Below, piece after piece: positions 23,511 to 35,200 of a stretch of 64,000 nt of DNA. The position numbers were made by a program, and so were the translations under genes. Position 1 is the stretch's first letter; the number at the start of each line of letters is the position of its first letter. The notes beneath the pieces are model-generated. The model was given only the letters and a program-made list of their open reading frames with translations, made no database searches and was not told the DNA's origin. Location of the stretch: positions 29,576,987 through 29,640,986 of the forward strand of contig CP136063.1 in assembly GCA_032622095.1 (NCBI GenBank). Reading direction: 5' to 3'. The DNA comes from Siphonodentalium dalli. Lineage: Eukaryota > Mollusca > Scaphopoda > Gadilida > Siphonodentaliidae.

Positions 23511-23519
23511 CCAATTTAA

Positions 23520-23868
23520 AGATGGATTATCTCTTTAAATAACACATTTTAAATAGTTGCGTGGGTATACAATATTAGATATGAACTGAAGACCCCTGTC
23601 CGGAAAAGCTTCTATCAATTAATATAGATTTTATTTCGAATATTAAATCGGGACCGTTTATGTGTCTATTTTTAGAACAGACCATTCGGATGATACCATA
23701 CTGCGATATAGAGCACTGGGCTGTTCCTATGGCTACACATCGAAAGTCAAATGTCCCAGATTGATTGGTTGCATTGTTTTGTTCCACAGAAATAAGCGAT
23801 ACTGAGTATTATTAACGTTTATTTGTGACAAAATTGTACAATACAATTTCTGGACTCCGTTAACAGTA
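23520..23868 (+). mobile_element. MITE-1, left half only
   Basis: Begins after TTAA at 23516-23519, runs past the centre (CGTTTATTTGTGACAAAATTG) and stops near GTTAACAGTAAT. It truncates the FEN-like copy 1 at its 3' side. Confidence 0.85.
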
Positions 23869-23917
23869 ATACATCAGCTTCAAGATATCATGGAAATATT
23901 ATGAAAATATTTTTGTC

Positions 23918-24000
23918 AGTTTTGAATTCGCGCAGCTAGGTGCGCGAATTTAAAGTGCGCGATTTCAAAACTGAGCGAAAAATAGATCTGCGCGAATTTA
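23918..24000. repeat. Short GCGCGAATT inverted repeats
   Basis: CAGTTTTGAATTCGCGCA and GCGCGATTTCAAAACTG form an inverted repeat around GGTGCGCGAATTTAAAG, followed by another GCGCGAATTTAAA. Possibly the end of an unrecognised element. Confidence 0.5.
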
Positions 24001-24580
24001 AATACGAGTAAGGTATGCTAACCACGTTACAGTATCACGATCTAACAAGGACCAGCGGGCTGAACCATCTGAACTTGAAAAATGAAAATCAGAATAGTTT
24101 ATTTCATGACAATATAAAATATAAACAGTCAAAATAAGAAAAAGTGAGATTTTCATGTGGAGGCAACATAACCTATCCAGGTCGTCTTCGTATTGCCACC
24201 ATCAATAACAAAGACAATGGCTGATTCTAGGTTTATTTTGATAATGTTTATGTTTATGTCATAATCCTTGTTCATTACTGAAAACTAATGAAAGGACGAA
24301 TAGATTTTAAAATCATGGTGAGAAAACACATGGTATTGGTTAATTAGACAATTCTTTATAAGTCAATTAATCACACTCCGCTACGGTTGGCTAACAATTG
24401 TGTGCACTATTGACAAAATCTAAAAAGAAATAACCAAATTATGCTAGAAAAACAATTGACTTTATCTCGAAAGAAATATACATGTACATGGAGTCTAAAC
24501 ACTGGAGTATATGCTTTGGCGATACTCAAGAACATTAGAATTGCTAAATTTCCAGGACATATTATGAACGCCGTCGTTAA

Positions 24581-25060
24581 AGGTACTCAATCCGATAAAA
24601 CTCCTCTCAATTACTATTTAAATGGCTTCGGGGGTCAAAAATATTTGATTCGAGTCGAGGAAGTCACCCATCAAAGCTCAGATTTGTTAGATATCGATTT
24701 TAGAAATCTATTATTTTTCATTATCGGGAATACTTTCTGGCCCAGAACTCAGTCAAAATTGCGTTATTATTACCACTTGATTTTAGAGTTATCCATCCTT
24801 GTCTGTTTGAATAGATTTTGGTGTACACATCCCGAGCAGATTACGGCAGTTGAAGGCAATTATTAGTACTCATCTCGAGTAAATAACAAATTTCAAAAAT
24901 CAATTTCTAATAACTCTGAGCTTTGTTTGATGGGTTCCTCGACTCGAATCAAATATTTTTTACCCCCAAAGCCAAAGAAATAGTAATATAGGACCCTCTG
25001 ATCGGATTGTTGTTGTTGTATTCTGTTGAGATGGGGACCCTCTGTTCGGATTGAGTACCT
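24581..25060 (+). mobile_element. MITE-2, complete 480-bp copy
   Basis: Ends AGGTACTCAATCCGA and TCGGATTGAGTACCT, flanked by TTAA at 24577-24580 and 25061-25064. Imperfect inverted repeats extend about 110 bp, including ATATTTGATTCGAGTCGAGG and its inverse. The 141-codon frame 24441-24866 runs from flank into the element and is not a gene. TTAA plus an AGG start is the same Kolobok/T2-like signature as MITE-1, with unrelated body sequence. Confidence 0.85.
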
Positions 25061-25309
25061 TTAAAAGTAATGTCTTCCGGTGATCTGATTTCCAGTGTAT
25101 GTATTTTCTTTCGCCTGCAATTTTTTGTACATGAAACATTTACAGAGTTCACATCCACTCTACATGGACATTACTGTGTTCTCACATAACAGGCAACGTG
25201 TGGAAATGTTTTACGTCAACAAACGAACACAATCATTTAAAACTGCACATAGGCCTATGTTGAGAACACATTGATGTTGCCATATTCTGTACGGATTGCG
25301 TTTTCTTTC

Positions 25310-26356
25310 ATTAGATTACTTGAGTCAGCGAACGACTTCGGACATGTTTCGCATTGATATGGTTGATTCTCTTTCGCACAGTGATATGTGTGAATATAGC
25401 GAATAATGTTCCTGCATATGTCAAACTCATACGAGTGATCAACGCTATGGGTTTTCTTATTTTGAATCAGATTACTTCATTGAGAAAATTATTTCAGACA
25501 TACATACATATCGCACTGTGTCTCCACTCTCATGTGTGAATAAACTTGCGTTTCGTCTGGGTACACAAAAAGAGCGAAATAGTTCTAACATAAGGCACTG
25601 ATAACCGGTGTCAGATCAGATCACTCACACGCGCAAATATTTCCTCACAGTCACACATATATCCTCAGTCACACATATATCCTCACAGTCACACATATAT
25701 CCTCACAGTCACACATATATCCTCACAGTCACACATATATCCTCACAGTCACACATATATCCTCAGTCACAAATATATCCTCACAGTCACACATATATCC
25801 TCATAGTCACACATATATCCTCACAGTCACACATATATCATCACAGTCACACATATATCCTCACAGTCACACATATATCCTCACAGTCACACATATATCC
25901 TCACAGTCACACATATATGGTCCTCACAGTCACACATATATCCTCACAGTCACACATATATGGTCGATCAATCGTGTGGATTATCCTACCGGTAGGCCTA
26001 TGTACAGTAAGCTTTCCGTAGTGTGTGAATACCTTCCGGGGCCTATCTCACTCATGTGGAGTTATCTTGCGTCTCGACATGGCACCTGAATGAGTGTGAG
26101 CTAATGTTTGTGTAGATTTTTCTATGGTCGAATCAAATTACTTGACTGAGTAAATGATTTATCACATATATCGCACTGATACGGACGATCACCAGTGTGG
26201 ATTAGCTTATGGCTAGATAGATCTCTCTTGAGAAAATAATATTTTACCACATATGTATCACACCCATGTGGACTCGCGTGAGTCGACACATGCAAGGAGT
26301 TTCCTATGTTTCATCAGAGTACTTGACTAAGAAAACGACATTTGACATATATCGCA
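25310..26356 (-). pseudogene. Decayed 3' fingers of the 26.4-27.1 kb array
   Basis: Minus-strand finger remnants can be traced at 25320-25530 and 26110-26340: AGCGAACGA/CTCACATATATCGCAC signatures and GTGTGGATT linkers, all in plus-strand reading. They have lost frame or metal ligands. A 20-bp minisatellite has expanded inside this decayed region at 25637-25965. Confidence 0.7.
25637..25965. repeat. 20-bp tandem repeat (CACAGTCACACATATATCCT), about 17 units
   Basis: Near-perfect units; two lack the ACA of CACAGTC and two carry an added GG near 25920 and 25960. The minus-strand sequence AGGATATATGTGTGACTG resembles the CATATATCACA-type finger codons around it, so it probably arose from array sequence. 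Open frames give only SHTYILTVTHISSQ repeats. Confidence 0.95.
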
Positions 26357-27097
26357 CTATAACGGACGACTACAGGTGTGCATTCTCTCATGTCCAGTCA
26401 TATTTCCCGATTGAGAATATGTTTCCCCACATATGCCACACTCAAACGGACGGTCGCCAGTGTGGATTCTTTTATGTGCAATCATACATGTATTTCCAGA
26501 GATTACCTTTCCGCAAACATCACACTCGTGTGAGCGGCTATCACCTGTATGGATTTTCCTGTGTATCAACAGAGTACTTGACCGAGTGAACGATTTCTCA
26601 CATATATCGCACTGATACGGACGGTCTCCTGTGTGGATTCTCTTGTGTCTCGTCAGAGTACCTGACTCAGTGAACGATTTCTCACACATATCACACTGAT
26701 ACGGACGATCACCGGAGTGAACTCGCTTATGTGCAGTCAGATTTCCATTTTTAGCGAATACTTTTCCGCATATATCACATTCGTGTGAACCATCGCATGT
26801 ATTGCTTATCATACTGATACTGATACGGACGGGCGCACGGTCTCCTGTGTGGATTCTCTTGTGTCTCGACAGATTATTTGACTGAGTGAACGATTTATCA
26901 CACATATCACACTGATATGGACGATCGCCTGTGTGGATTCTTTTATGTGCAGTCAGATTCCCAGATTGTATGAATTCTTTCCCACATATATCACACTCGT
27001 ATGGTCGATCACCTGTGTGGATTTTCCTGTGTAACGTCATGATATCTGATCGAGCGAAAGATTTCCCACAAAAGTCGCACTCATAAGGACGTCAACC
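26357..27097 (-). CDS. C2H2 zinc-finger protein, 8 fingers
   Basis: The frame is open from 27097, just after an in-frame TGA, and the first finger (YECDFCGKSFARSDIMTLHRKIH) precedes the first Met at 27040. The fragment therefore needs an upstream exon or is truncated. Eight C2H2 fingers follow with TGDRPYQ linkers. The linker between fingers 3 and 4 is expanded (RAPVRISISMISNTCDGS) by repeats of ACTGAT. The last two fingers are irregular (CGKVISGNTCMI, CGETYSQSGNM). It ends TCSRPL. Further degenerate finger code upstream at about 27120-27170 shows the array was longer. Nuclear DNA binding is expected; no effector domain is seen. Confidence 0.7.
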
Positions 27098-27339
27098 ACT
27101 GTTGATTTTTTGTTTTTGTGTGTGCAGCTATATCTCCCAATCGAGAATGCGTTTTCCCACATGTTGATACAGAAGTGGGTGTACACATGTATGCCTATTC
27201 ACTCCGTTATTGACAGTGTTCACAGCGGGTGGTGCATTCTAAGAAATTAATAATAAATTGACATCGCTTTATGGTCGGTAAAGCCTACTTTGTTCCACAG
27301 CTGATTACCATGTCAAAAATCTCGGTCACACCCACTGTC

Positions 27340-27465
27340 ACAGCCACCAAGATCGTTGTCGACAGCAAACACAGATGTTCTTTGTTCCTCAGAAGTAACA
27401 TAATTACACGCGTTTAAAAATCGGGTTTCATATAATGTAGATTTATATTGGGCGATAGAAGATAT
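27340..27465 (-). promoter_or_regulatory. Upstream segment shared with the 13.9-kb locus
   Basis: Counterpart of 13990-14115, about 250 bp upstream of the 26.4-27.1 kb array. It could be a duplicated 5' exon or promoter. The assignment rests on similarity and position. Confidence 0.4.
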
Positions 27466-28135
27466 AGTTTGGGACTTCGGTCTGTTTGTTTGTCTGTTAG
27501 CTATGGACGAAATTTGATACTTATGGTTCCTTTTGTTCAGGGAGTGTTTTGGACGCGCCAAATCGTGCCGACCTGACATTGACCTTCAAAAATGTCAATT
27601 CAAGGTCAAATCGGGTAAAATAAGACGGATTTCGACGAAATTTGACACCTAGAGATACTTTTGTTCGGGGAGTCTTTTGGACGGGTCAAGTCGTGACCCT
27701 GACCTGACCTTGACCTTCAAAAAAGTCAATTCAAGGTATAATCGGATAATCGGATAATCCGTTCGATTCAAGGTGAAATCGGGTAAAACGGACGGATTTC
27801 GACCAAAGTTGATACCTAGGGTTACTTTTGCTCGGATAGTGTTTTCGACGGGTCAAATTGTAACCCTTCAATTCAAGGTCATATTGCGAATTTTGACGGG
27901 ATTTCGACGAAATTTGGTATCTAGGGTTACTTCAAGGTCAAATCGGGTAAAACCGGACGGATTTCGACGGGTACTTTTGTTGGGTACTTTCGTCCGGGGG
28001 AGTGTTTTGGACGGGTCAAATCGTGACCGTGACCTTCAAAATGGTCAATTCAAGGTCAAATCGCGCAATACGCCGAAAAGCATAGGGGAAACAGCCAGAA
28101 CGAAGTCGGGTCCACCAGCTAGTGTATATACATAT
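27466..28135 (-). repeat. Dispersed element with GACCTTGAATTGAC subrepeats (inverted)
   Basis: At least four about 130-bp subunits with GGTCAAATCGGGTAAAA, GACGGATTTCGACGAAATTTG, CTAGGGTTACTTTTG and GTTTTGGACGGGTCAAAT. It ends with CGAAGTCGGGTCCACCAGCT, the inverse of the start of the 19505 copy. A hairpin, ATTGGGCGATAGAAGCCCAA, follows directly (28135-28157), and a partial copy of it precedes the element at about 27448. Confidence 0.75.
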
Positions 28136-28159
28136 TGGGCGATAGAAGCCCAATATCCA

Positions 28160-28708
28160 AATGCAGTATTATTATAGTTATTATAGTTGGTTTAGGCCTA
28201 GTATGAATATTTGTATAGCTAATTATTTATCTTAATTCATAGCTTGAATCTCATTATTGCTCAGTGTTTTTAAATATGAGATTACGAATTGATGTAATCG
28301 TGGTTTAGGGGGAAATAGTCACTTTTCCAGTCATAATCTGGTTACAGTAGGCCTCAATGTTAACAAATCCCGCTGGCCTGTATTCGCAGGAAAAATTTGA
28401 CCCTGCACGAATATCTAAAATTAAAGAACGTCCTTTTAAACACACGGAGATGGGCCCAAAAGTACTTGTAAACGAGTGGTGGATCACTCTGCCCTTAAAA
28501 TTTAGAAAAAAACGTTTACCATGTGGTTATATTTGATGTTTTTAGGCGGGGAAACACTTTTATGCATTTGTTCGTGCACTTTTATAATCCATGTATCATT
28601 GACCATTCAGCTGCCTTAATTTTTTTATGCTGATCCTAGCTTGGTGGTGCCAGGGGAAATCACTCTACTAATTTGTATTTGGTGTATTGTAACCATCTGG
28701 AAAATATT
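28160..28708. other. No gene recognised
   Basis: Short frames only; no motif or repeat structure noted. Confidence 0.5.
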
Positions 28709-28712
28709 TTAA

Positions 28713-28850
28713 AGATGGGTTATTACTTTAATACCCATTTGAAATATATGCGTGGGTATAAAATAATAAATATGAATTGAAGAGCCGAGTCCGGAATTGT
28801 TTTATATCAATTGGTATTCATTTTATTTCGATTTTTTTCTGATTTTTTTT
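28713..28850 (+). mobile_element. MITE-1 left-arm fragment, diverged
   Basis: TTAA at 28709-28712, then AGATGGGTTATTACTTTAA and the left arm up to TTTTATTTCGAT. It ends there. The 28851-29110 sequence holds nothing I can assign. Confidence 0.75.
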
Positions 28851-29112
28851 CTTGCATTTTCGTGATCAACTGGTGTCAGTCTAACTGGGTAAACATCACT
28901 GATACGGCCTGCAGGCTTCAATTCAGTAAATTTGACCGAAACGTTAACACTGTCGCATAGGTGAACCCATTTAGTTCTCCATACTAGTATGTTCCTGTTA
29001 ATCCGGATGGTTGGTATGGTGCTAATCACCCATTTTGTAGTTACTAGGTCTTGACCATATATGGCAAGAAACGTGAGCAAAAAGTTAAGGGGGTATGTTT
29101 TTGTCCCATGTA

Positions 29113-29895
29113 GAAAGCCTTGATACAGAGCGGGACAAGCGTTACAGAAGCTGACAAAATATGTTTTTATTTTTCATCGTTATCTGCGTCTCAGTAGTAA
29201 CCCTTGATACAGAGCGATACAAGCGTTACAGCAGTTAAAAAATCGTTTTTATTTCCATACCAGTGATTATCTGCGTCTCAGTAGTAACCCTTGATACAGA
29301 GTGATACAAGCGTTACAGAAGTTAAAGAATCGTTTTTATTTCTAGTGAGTATCTGCGTCCCAGTAGTAACCCTTGATACAGAGCGATACAAGCGTTACAG
29401 CAGTTAAAGATTCAATTTTATTTCTCATCGTTATCTGTGTCCCAGTAGTAACCCTTGATACAGAGCGATACAACCGTTACAGAAGTTTAAGAAATCGTTT
29501 TTATTTCTAGCGATTATCTGCGTCTCAGTAGTAACCCTTGATACAGAGCGATACAAGCGTTACAGAAGTTAAAGAATCGTTTTTATTTCTAGCGATTATC
29601 TGCGTCTCAGTAGTAACCCTTGATACATAGTGATACAAGCGTTACAGCAGTTAAAGATTCGTTTTTATTTCTCATCGTTATCTGCGTCCCAGTAGTAACC
29701 CTTGATACAGAGCGATACAACCGTTACAGAAGTTTAAGAAATCGTTTTTATTTCTAGCGATTATCTGCGTCCCAGTAGTAACCCTTGATACAGAGCGATA
29801 CAAGCGTTACAGCAGTTAAAGATTCGTTTTTATTTCCAGTGATTATCTGTCTCAGTAGTAACCCTTGATACATAGTGATACAAGCGTTACAGAAG
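29113..29895 (+). repeat. About 82-bp tandem satellite, about 10 units
   Basis: Each unit has AACCCTTGATACAGAGCGAT, ACAAGCGTTACAG(A/C)AG, TTAAAGA, a TTTTTATTTC block and ATTATCTGCGTC(T/C)CAG. Starts fall near 29120, 29208, 29287, 29368, 29450, 29534, 29617, 29698, 29784 and 29862. The last unit is cut at its TTAA by a MITE-1. Each unit carries such a TTAA, so the array offers many target sites. Confidence 0.95.
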
Positions 29896-29899
29896 TTAA

Positions 29900-30423
29900 A
29901 GATGGATTATCTCTTTAAATAACAAATTTTAAATAGTTGCGTGGGTATAAAATAATAGATATGAACTGATGACCTATGTCCGGAAAGCTTCGATCAATTA
30001 ATATTGATTTTATTTCGAATATTAAATCGGGCCCGTTTATATTACTATTTTTAGAACCGACCATTTGGATGAGACCGTATTGCGATATAGAGCACTGGGC
30101 TGTTCCTACGGCTACGCAACGAATGTCAAATGTCACATATTGGTTGTTTGTATTGTTTTGTTCCACAGATATAAGCGATAATGAGTATAATTAACGTTTA
30201 TTTGTGACAAAATTGTACAATATAATTTCTGGTCTCAGAGCTGTTAACAGTAACCACTATTGTTCGTTAGCTGAACAAACACACCTTTTTAGACCAGAAA
30301 ATATTCGAAATAAAATTCATATTAATCGATAGAAGCATTTCCGGACAGGAGTCTTCGATTCAAATCTAATATTTTATACCCCGGTAACTATATAATTCAT
30401 GTTTACAAAGAGATAATCCACCT
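29900..30423 (+). mobile_element. MITE-1, complete reference copy (524 bp)
   Basis: TTAA at 29896-29899 and 30424-30427 flank ends AGATGGATTATCTCTTT and AAAGAGATAATCCACCT. The arms are long imperfect inverted repeats (shared TTTTATTTCGAATATT, TCCGGA and GTCTTC blocks in mirror order). The minus strand of the left half holds an 83-90 codon frame (MEQNNTNNQ...) that stays open in at least five copies (7682-7933, 20520-20780, 23575-23787, 29915-30166, 56113-56385). It lies entirely in MITE sequence and shows no known domain. Kolobok/T2-like by TTAA plus an AGG start. Confidence 0.92.
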
Positions 30424-30504
30424 TTAACAATGGGATCTATTTTATACCGAATACGAACACTTTACGAAGGTACTTGGTACGCGTGGAAATGACGATAAAT
30501 AAAA

Positions 30505-31365
30505 AACCTTTAGGTGATGGGCGATTAACGAAAATTAGTTTTCGACGTCACCGATGAAGAGTTAATGTGTATATAGAATGATAGATTAATACATGCACAA
30601 CATAATAAAGTTTATACTCACCAAATATACATGTATATGCAGGAAATGTGATGATTGTAAAAAATATTAATGAAAATAACAATAGCAATAAAAATTCAAA
30701 TTTACGATGTGTTCAGTTTGGTTTCTGTTTCAGTTCATTTTGTATCTGTCAATATCGTCTGTTGGTTTCAAGCCGAGAGATCCGGTTCATTTTCCGGCAC
30801 GAAATTATCGCCGTCTCTGGTTCCGGTTACTTAGATTGTATTGAGCACAAACCCAATTTTACAAACATCTTGTCTGTAGTTGGTGAAATTTCCATCAGTT
30901 GAACGACATATATTCTTTATTGGCCCTTTTTGGGGAGAGAAATGTTAACCACATATTTAGACGCACGTTTATTGCGCACAAAACGATACTTCCTTTGTTC
31001 GATTGATACGAGATCCTTCCTTATCTTCTTCTTCTTTTTAACTATCCGCCCATTTAGGGTGAAGCATTCAGGTATGTACATATGTACAGTATCTAGATTG
31101 ATAAACAACAATTGGATACATGTCACGGAGATGTGCAGGTCTGACTATCAGTCTGTGCAAAATTTCACGTGTGAACAGTTCACGAATATCTTTAGTCAAG
31201 AGACGGAGATCGGTATCTTGAACGGTGTCATTGCCATGCACGGACGAGGAGAAATCGTTGAACATCGATGGACCAAGAATGAACTGCAGCTTATCTATAA
31301 ATATTGCCACTACAAGAGATAAATATATAGGACTATCTGACTATTCCACACAATGGGAGATGCTA
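30505..31365 (+). promoter_or_regulatory. ZNF-A 5' region
   Basis: Homologous to the sequence before the ORFs of ZNF-B (35356-36096) and ZNF-C (50165-50414 plus 53671-54381). Shared blocks are ATCCGGTTCATTTTCCGGCA, CATATATTCTTTATTGGCCC and ACTATCTGACTATTC just before ATGGGAGATGC. It should contain the promoter and 5' UTR or 5' exons. Copies B and C share a 50-60 codon frame near the end that is shifted in A. Confidence 0.6.
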
Positions 31366-32230
31366 CGGCCAAAGAAAAAAGATAGTATGTTTCCGATAAC
31401 GGAGTGAAAAAATTAGGGTAGGTAGGCAGGGAAATTTTTTTATTTTATTTTATTTTGATACTTTTTCATCCAGCTGCAGAAATATTGAATTACCTCGACC
31501 GAAAATGACATAAAATGCCAACTTGTGTTGTGGGGAAAGTATTACTTGATAAACACAGCACTAGGAAATATACATTAAGATTGATGAAACATCAAACTTA
31601 CTTCATGCTTAAGTATGTTATTTATTATTGGGGGGGGGGGGGGGGGGGATTTCCCAAGAAAATAATAAATGGGCATGCATGTTTATTTGGAACTCATGAA
31701 TATGTTCCATAAGTCCCAAACAAGGCATACAGGTAAAGCAGGCATGAGATCCACTCTCTTGAAATTAAAATTGCAAGATTCATGCCTATCAATCCACAAC
31801 CCATCACACACATGTGGCTTTTGAGACAACTGTCACTTCATGTCACTTATCACAGGCTTATGTTAGAAACCATGTGTTTTGCACATTAATGATTATCAAT
31901 ATTTATGTGCATTAGCGGTAAAAACAGTAATTTTGTTTTTTAGAAATTTTTTACTTTTTCTCAAAATATCAATAAAAAGATTAGGGTCGGCGGGTTATTT
32001 TTAGGGTCGGTCGATGTACGGAAACAAAGTATCTTTTTTCTTTGGCCTAACCTGAATAACCATGAGACCACCAACACAGGGAATAAACAACATGATTGTG
32101 ACGTATGTGGGAAACTGTTCCCCATTTCAGGCAGCTTGGTGAGACATAAGAGAATCCACACGGGGATAAACCTTACCATTGTGAAATATGCGGAAAATCA
32201 TTTAATTGTAACGGAGTTACCTTTTATGTT
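31353..32230 (+). pseudogene. ZNF-A, C2H2 paralogue, interrupted and truncated
   Basis: ATGGGAGATGCTA at 31353 matches the starts of ZNF-B and ZNF-C, but a 682-bp MITE sits after codon 4. Coding sequence resumes at 32048 with AACCTGAATAACCATGAG, giving one complete finger (HDCDVCGKLFPISGSLVRHKRIH). A one-base deletion in the following linker (near 32162) then shifts the frame. A second finger is recognisable out of frame up to about 32205, where similarity ends shortly before the FEN-like TIR element. The gene is dead by insertion, frameshift and truncation. Confidence 0.85.
31366..32047. mobile_element. 682-bp TIR MITE inside ZNF-A (TA duplication)
   Basis: The ends are CGGCCAAAGAAAAAAGATA at the left and, reverse-complemented, GGCCAAAGAAAAAAGATAC at the right. 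They are flanked by TA at 31364-31365 and 32048-32049. Paralogues B (45478-45482) and C (54390-54394) show the empty site GCTAACC. The interior has a run of about 20 G near 31630 and no coding frame. A CTA duplication is equally possible by sequence. Mariner-like or Harbinger-like origin is open. Confidence 0.9.
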
Positions 32231-32261
32231 CGCTGAGTGATCCAAATTTAAGTGCGGCTTT

Positions 32262-35200
32262 TAGTCTAGCAGCCAAGTACCGAATTTTGCCCTAACCCAA
32301 AATTCTCTGTTAAAGTTTTTTTCTCGACGGATAATTCATTAGTACTATCTCGGCAACTATTTTCCGGTTGATGTGCACTTGTAACCCTTGGGGAAAATTA
32401 AATATTCAAGATTGCAACAACCTACCCAAAACGACATATGGCCATATGGGTGTGATCATGTTTTATTCAGTAGCAGAAGTTGGAAATCACGTTAAAACGT
32501 TGGTTTATGTACATATGTTCACACCGGATCACAATCAAATGTTAACATCTTACTGTTATAGGATTATGCAAAATGGCGGCCAAAATGGCTGTCATACAAT
32601 CTACATTTTCATGTTACGAAAATGTACACTTTCGAAACATGACTCCCAATATGATATGTTCGCATGTGCATGTAGAACAAAAATAGGTCAAGTATGTCGA
32701 AATGCTTAATCAAATTTCGTTACAAAGAAGGCTACAATAGCAACGAAAAGTGCACTGAAAATGCCGGTGTGGCGCTCCATCTAGACACCGTTGAGGAGAT
32801 GATTCCTCTTTTCTTCGCAGCTGGACACACGCATTATGCCATATATACACTATAATACCTGCGGTCAATGGAATCACTACCGGGTGATGTTCAGAAGCCA
32901 TTCATGAAGGGTGAGCACACTATGGACCACAGCAGTGGCATTTTAATGGCATTTGTAGTGACATCGCGATTGAGATAATATTCATGCGGTATGGTCATGG
33001 ACACTCAGGTATAATCGCCATCACGCTGAAACCTGGGAGTGTTCGCACATGGGGATACCGTTTGAATACATGGAATTGCCTGATATACGTATTTGGATTG
33101 TATGCGAGAGAATGGAGGCGAATGCACTCAGACATGATATAAAGAAGTATCAAGTTCTGGAATAAAGGTTGACAAGGCTGATCGAGATTCACAAAACGTA
33201 AGCTGGAGTTGTGCATTGACCCACTTGATCCGGAGCAGCATCCACGAGGGATTGCTAATGTGGAGCCCGAACAAGTGACTACCCATTCCTCCGTCAATGT
33301 AGATAAGGCCGTGGAACTTGGACGAGAACAGACAATAAATTTCGAAAAAAGTTGGCCGTCCAGTTTCCATAATACAATAAGCCGGAGCATGAAAACAATT
33401 ACAACAGCTAGTAGGCATATAAATATTGGCAATGTACACTTTTTTGACACAGAAGTGATTTATGCGAGGGCAATGGGGTTAAATCCTTGGGTATTGATGA
33501 CATTCTTTCGTATGAGCTATCGCCCAATCCACCTTCAATGGTTGAGTCTAACGGACATGTGAAGGAAGTAAATTTAAATCAAATCAGAAGAATGCGCTGC
33601 ATGTTGACATCATAGCTGACATACCAAAGGGCGGTGCCATCCATGCCATCTTCCTAGACGGCTGTGCAATATTATGGACAGTACGATGGCCATCGCTTGG
33701 GGTAGTGCAAGATTTCCTTGATGAATTTCGGCTTATATACTTGCAACACTGACATAGAAAACAGATGTATACTTGATATTGGATAGGTATAATAAACTCA
33801 GCATTAGTCTTCACGTCAAGCAAAACACGAGGTTTTAGCCACGAAAAGTTATCCTGAAAATGAGCGACAACAAAGCACAGCTTATTGACACGAATGTTAA
33901 TTATCTCCAGGTGCACCATGGGGAATGTTTTGCCAATACAAAAAAAAAACGACTCGTAGTAACGGGAAAGGATCCCATTCCTATAGAGATTAATAAGGGC
34001 ATATGTATAAATAGGCGTGATCTCAGATCAACCCATGAAGGAGATACTCTTATTGTTCAGCAGGTTGCGAGAGTAGCAGCCCAAACATCGTTAGTTGTGG
34101 CAGATGACACCGACTTATTTGTAATGCTACTCTATCTCCTTTATCGCGGTGATTTATCCGGCCATATACTGGTGGTAGCACCGGCAAAAGGACGGAACAC
34201 AATAAACATCAATGAAAGCTCAAAGCTCAAATGAATATCGCTCGTGACCTTTTAGCAATGCATGGACTCACAGGATGTGGCACTGTCGGGGCTCTATATG
34301 GCATAGGCAAATGTACTGCCCTTAAGATTCTCAAAGTTGAAAGTCAGAATCTAACATATATTGTTGTGCCATCCGTTTCAAAAGCCAGAGTTGTAGATGC
34401 GGCTAAACCATTTATTTTGGATTGCTATGGACAACCAAATTGCCAATCAACCACAGATGCTCGACGGAAGCGCCAAAACTGAATGATGTACCTCCAACCG
34501 ACGATGCTTTAATGGAAACATATTAAACGCGCTCACTTACAAGTATGTGTATGGAGAGATGCGCTTGGTGACACACCTGATTATCTAAATCCAACTGATT
34601 ACGGCTGGTCGAGAGAGAACGGATCACCCGTCCCAACCGTTGTCCCAACTGAGAAACCACTAGCTCATGAGACTATACTAAAACTCATTAGATATTGTTG
34701 TGCTTCAAATGTCCCTTGCATGACCGAACGTTGTGGCTGTGTCTGTGCGGGTTCAACGTGCACGAACTGCGTTCTATTCGTGAGAGGGGAACAGTCGGTG
34801 TATGGACGAGCTGACAAATCGACATGACGAGGAAGATCTGATGACATACACTGAATATTCTAGATACATTATTTCTTCAATACACCAATGCTGATTTACA
34901 TATGTCTTTATAATTCCTTTGTTTCTGTCCTAATGACATGTTATTACAAAATAAAGCGAAAATGTTATATGTTGGAAGCACTGTCTTGATAGTCTTACAA
35001 CATATACGATTCGAGCAATGATAGCGGCCATTTTGGCAGCCATCTTGAGTATTTAATTGTCGATGTTGTCCAGTTTATGTCATTTGTCAAAACATGTCAT
35101 AATACATACACCGTATCGTATTTCTGCTGTCATATATGCTGTTATTGATTCGGAATTGCCGCTGACATGGTCAAGTTATACACACTATTTAAGACTTTTG

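Larger units (their letters stand above)
14318..23515 (+). mobile_element. FEN-like TIR element, copy 1, split by later insertions
   Basis: The left end (14318-14460) matches the TIR of the copy at 32262-35355. Body segments at 14460-15000, 15440-16865, 20405-20508 and 22736-23510 match successive, non-overlapping parts of copy 2 in the same order and orientation. The interruptions are an about 3.5-kb block (about 16866-20400), a MITE-1 at a TTAA (20513-22731) and a smaller insert near 22790-22965. No right TIR is seen after 23515, where another MITE-1 begins. This is one old element, not three. Confidence 0.75.

Noticed and set aside
24441-24866. 141-codon plus-strand ORF
   Set aside because: It starts in flank and runs through the left arm of MITE-2; the element boundary cuts it at 24580.
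25608-26021. 137-codon repeat ORF
   Set aside because: Almost entirely 20-bp minisatellite.
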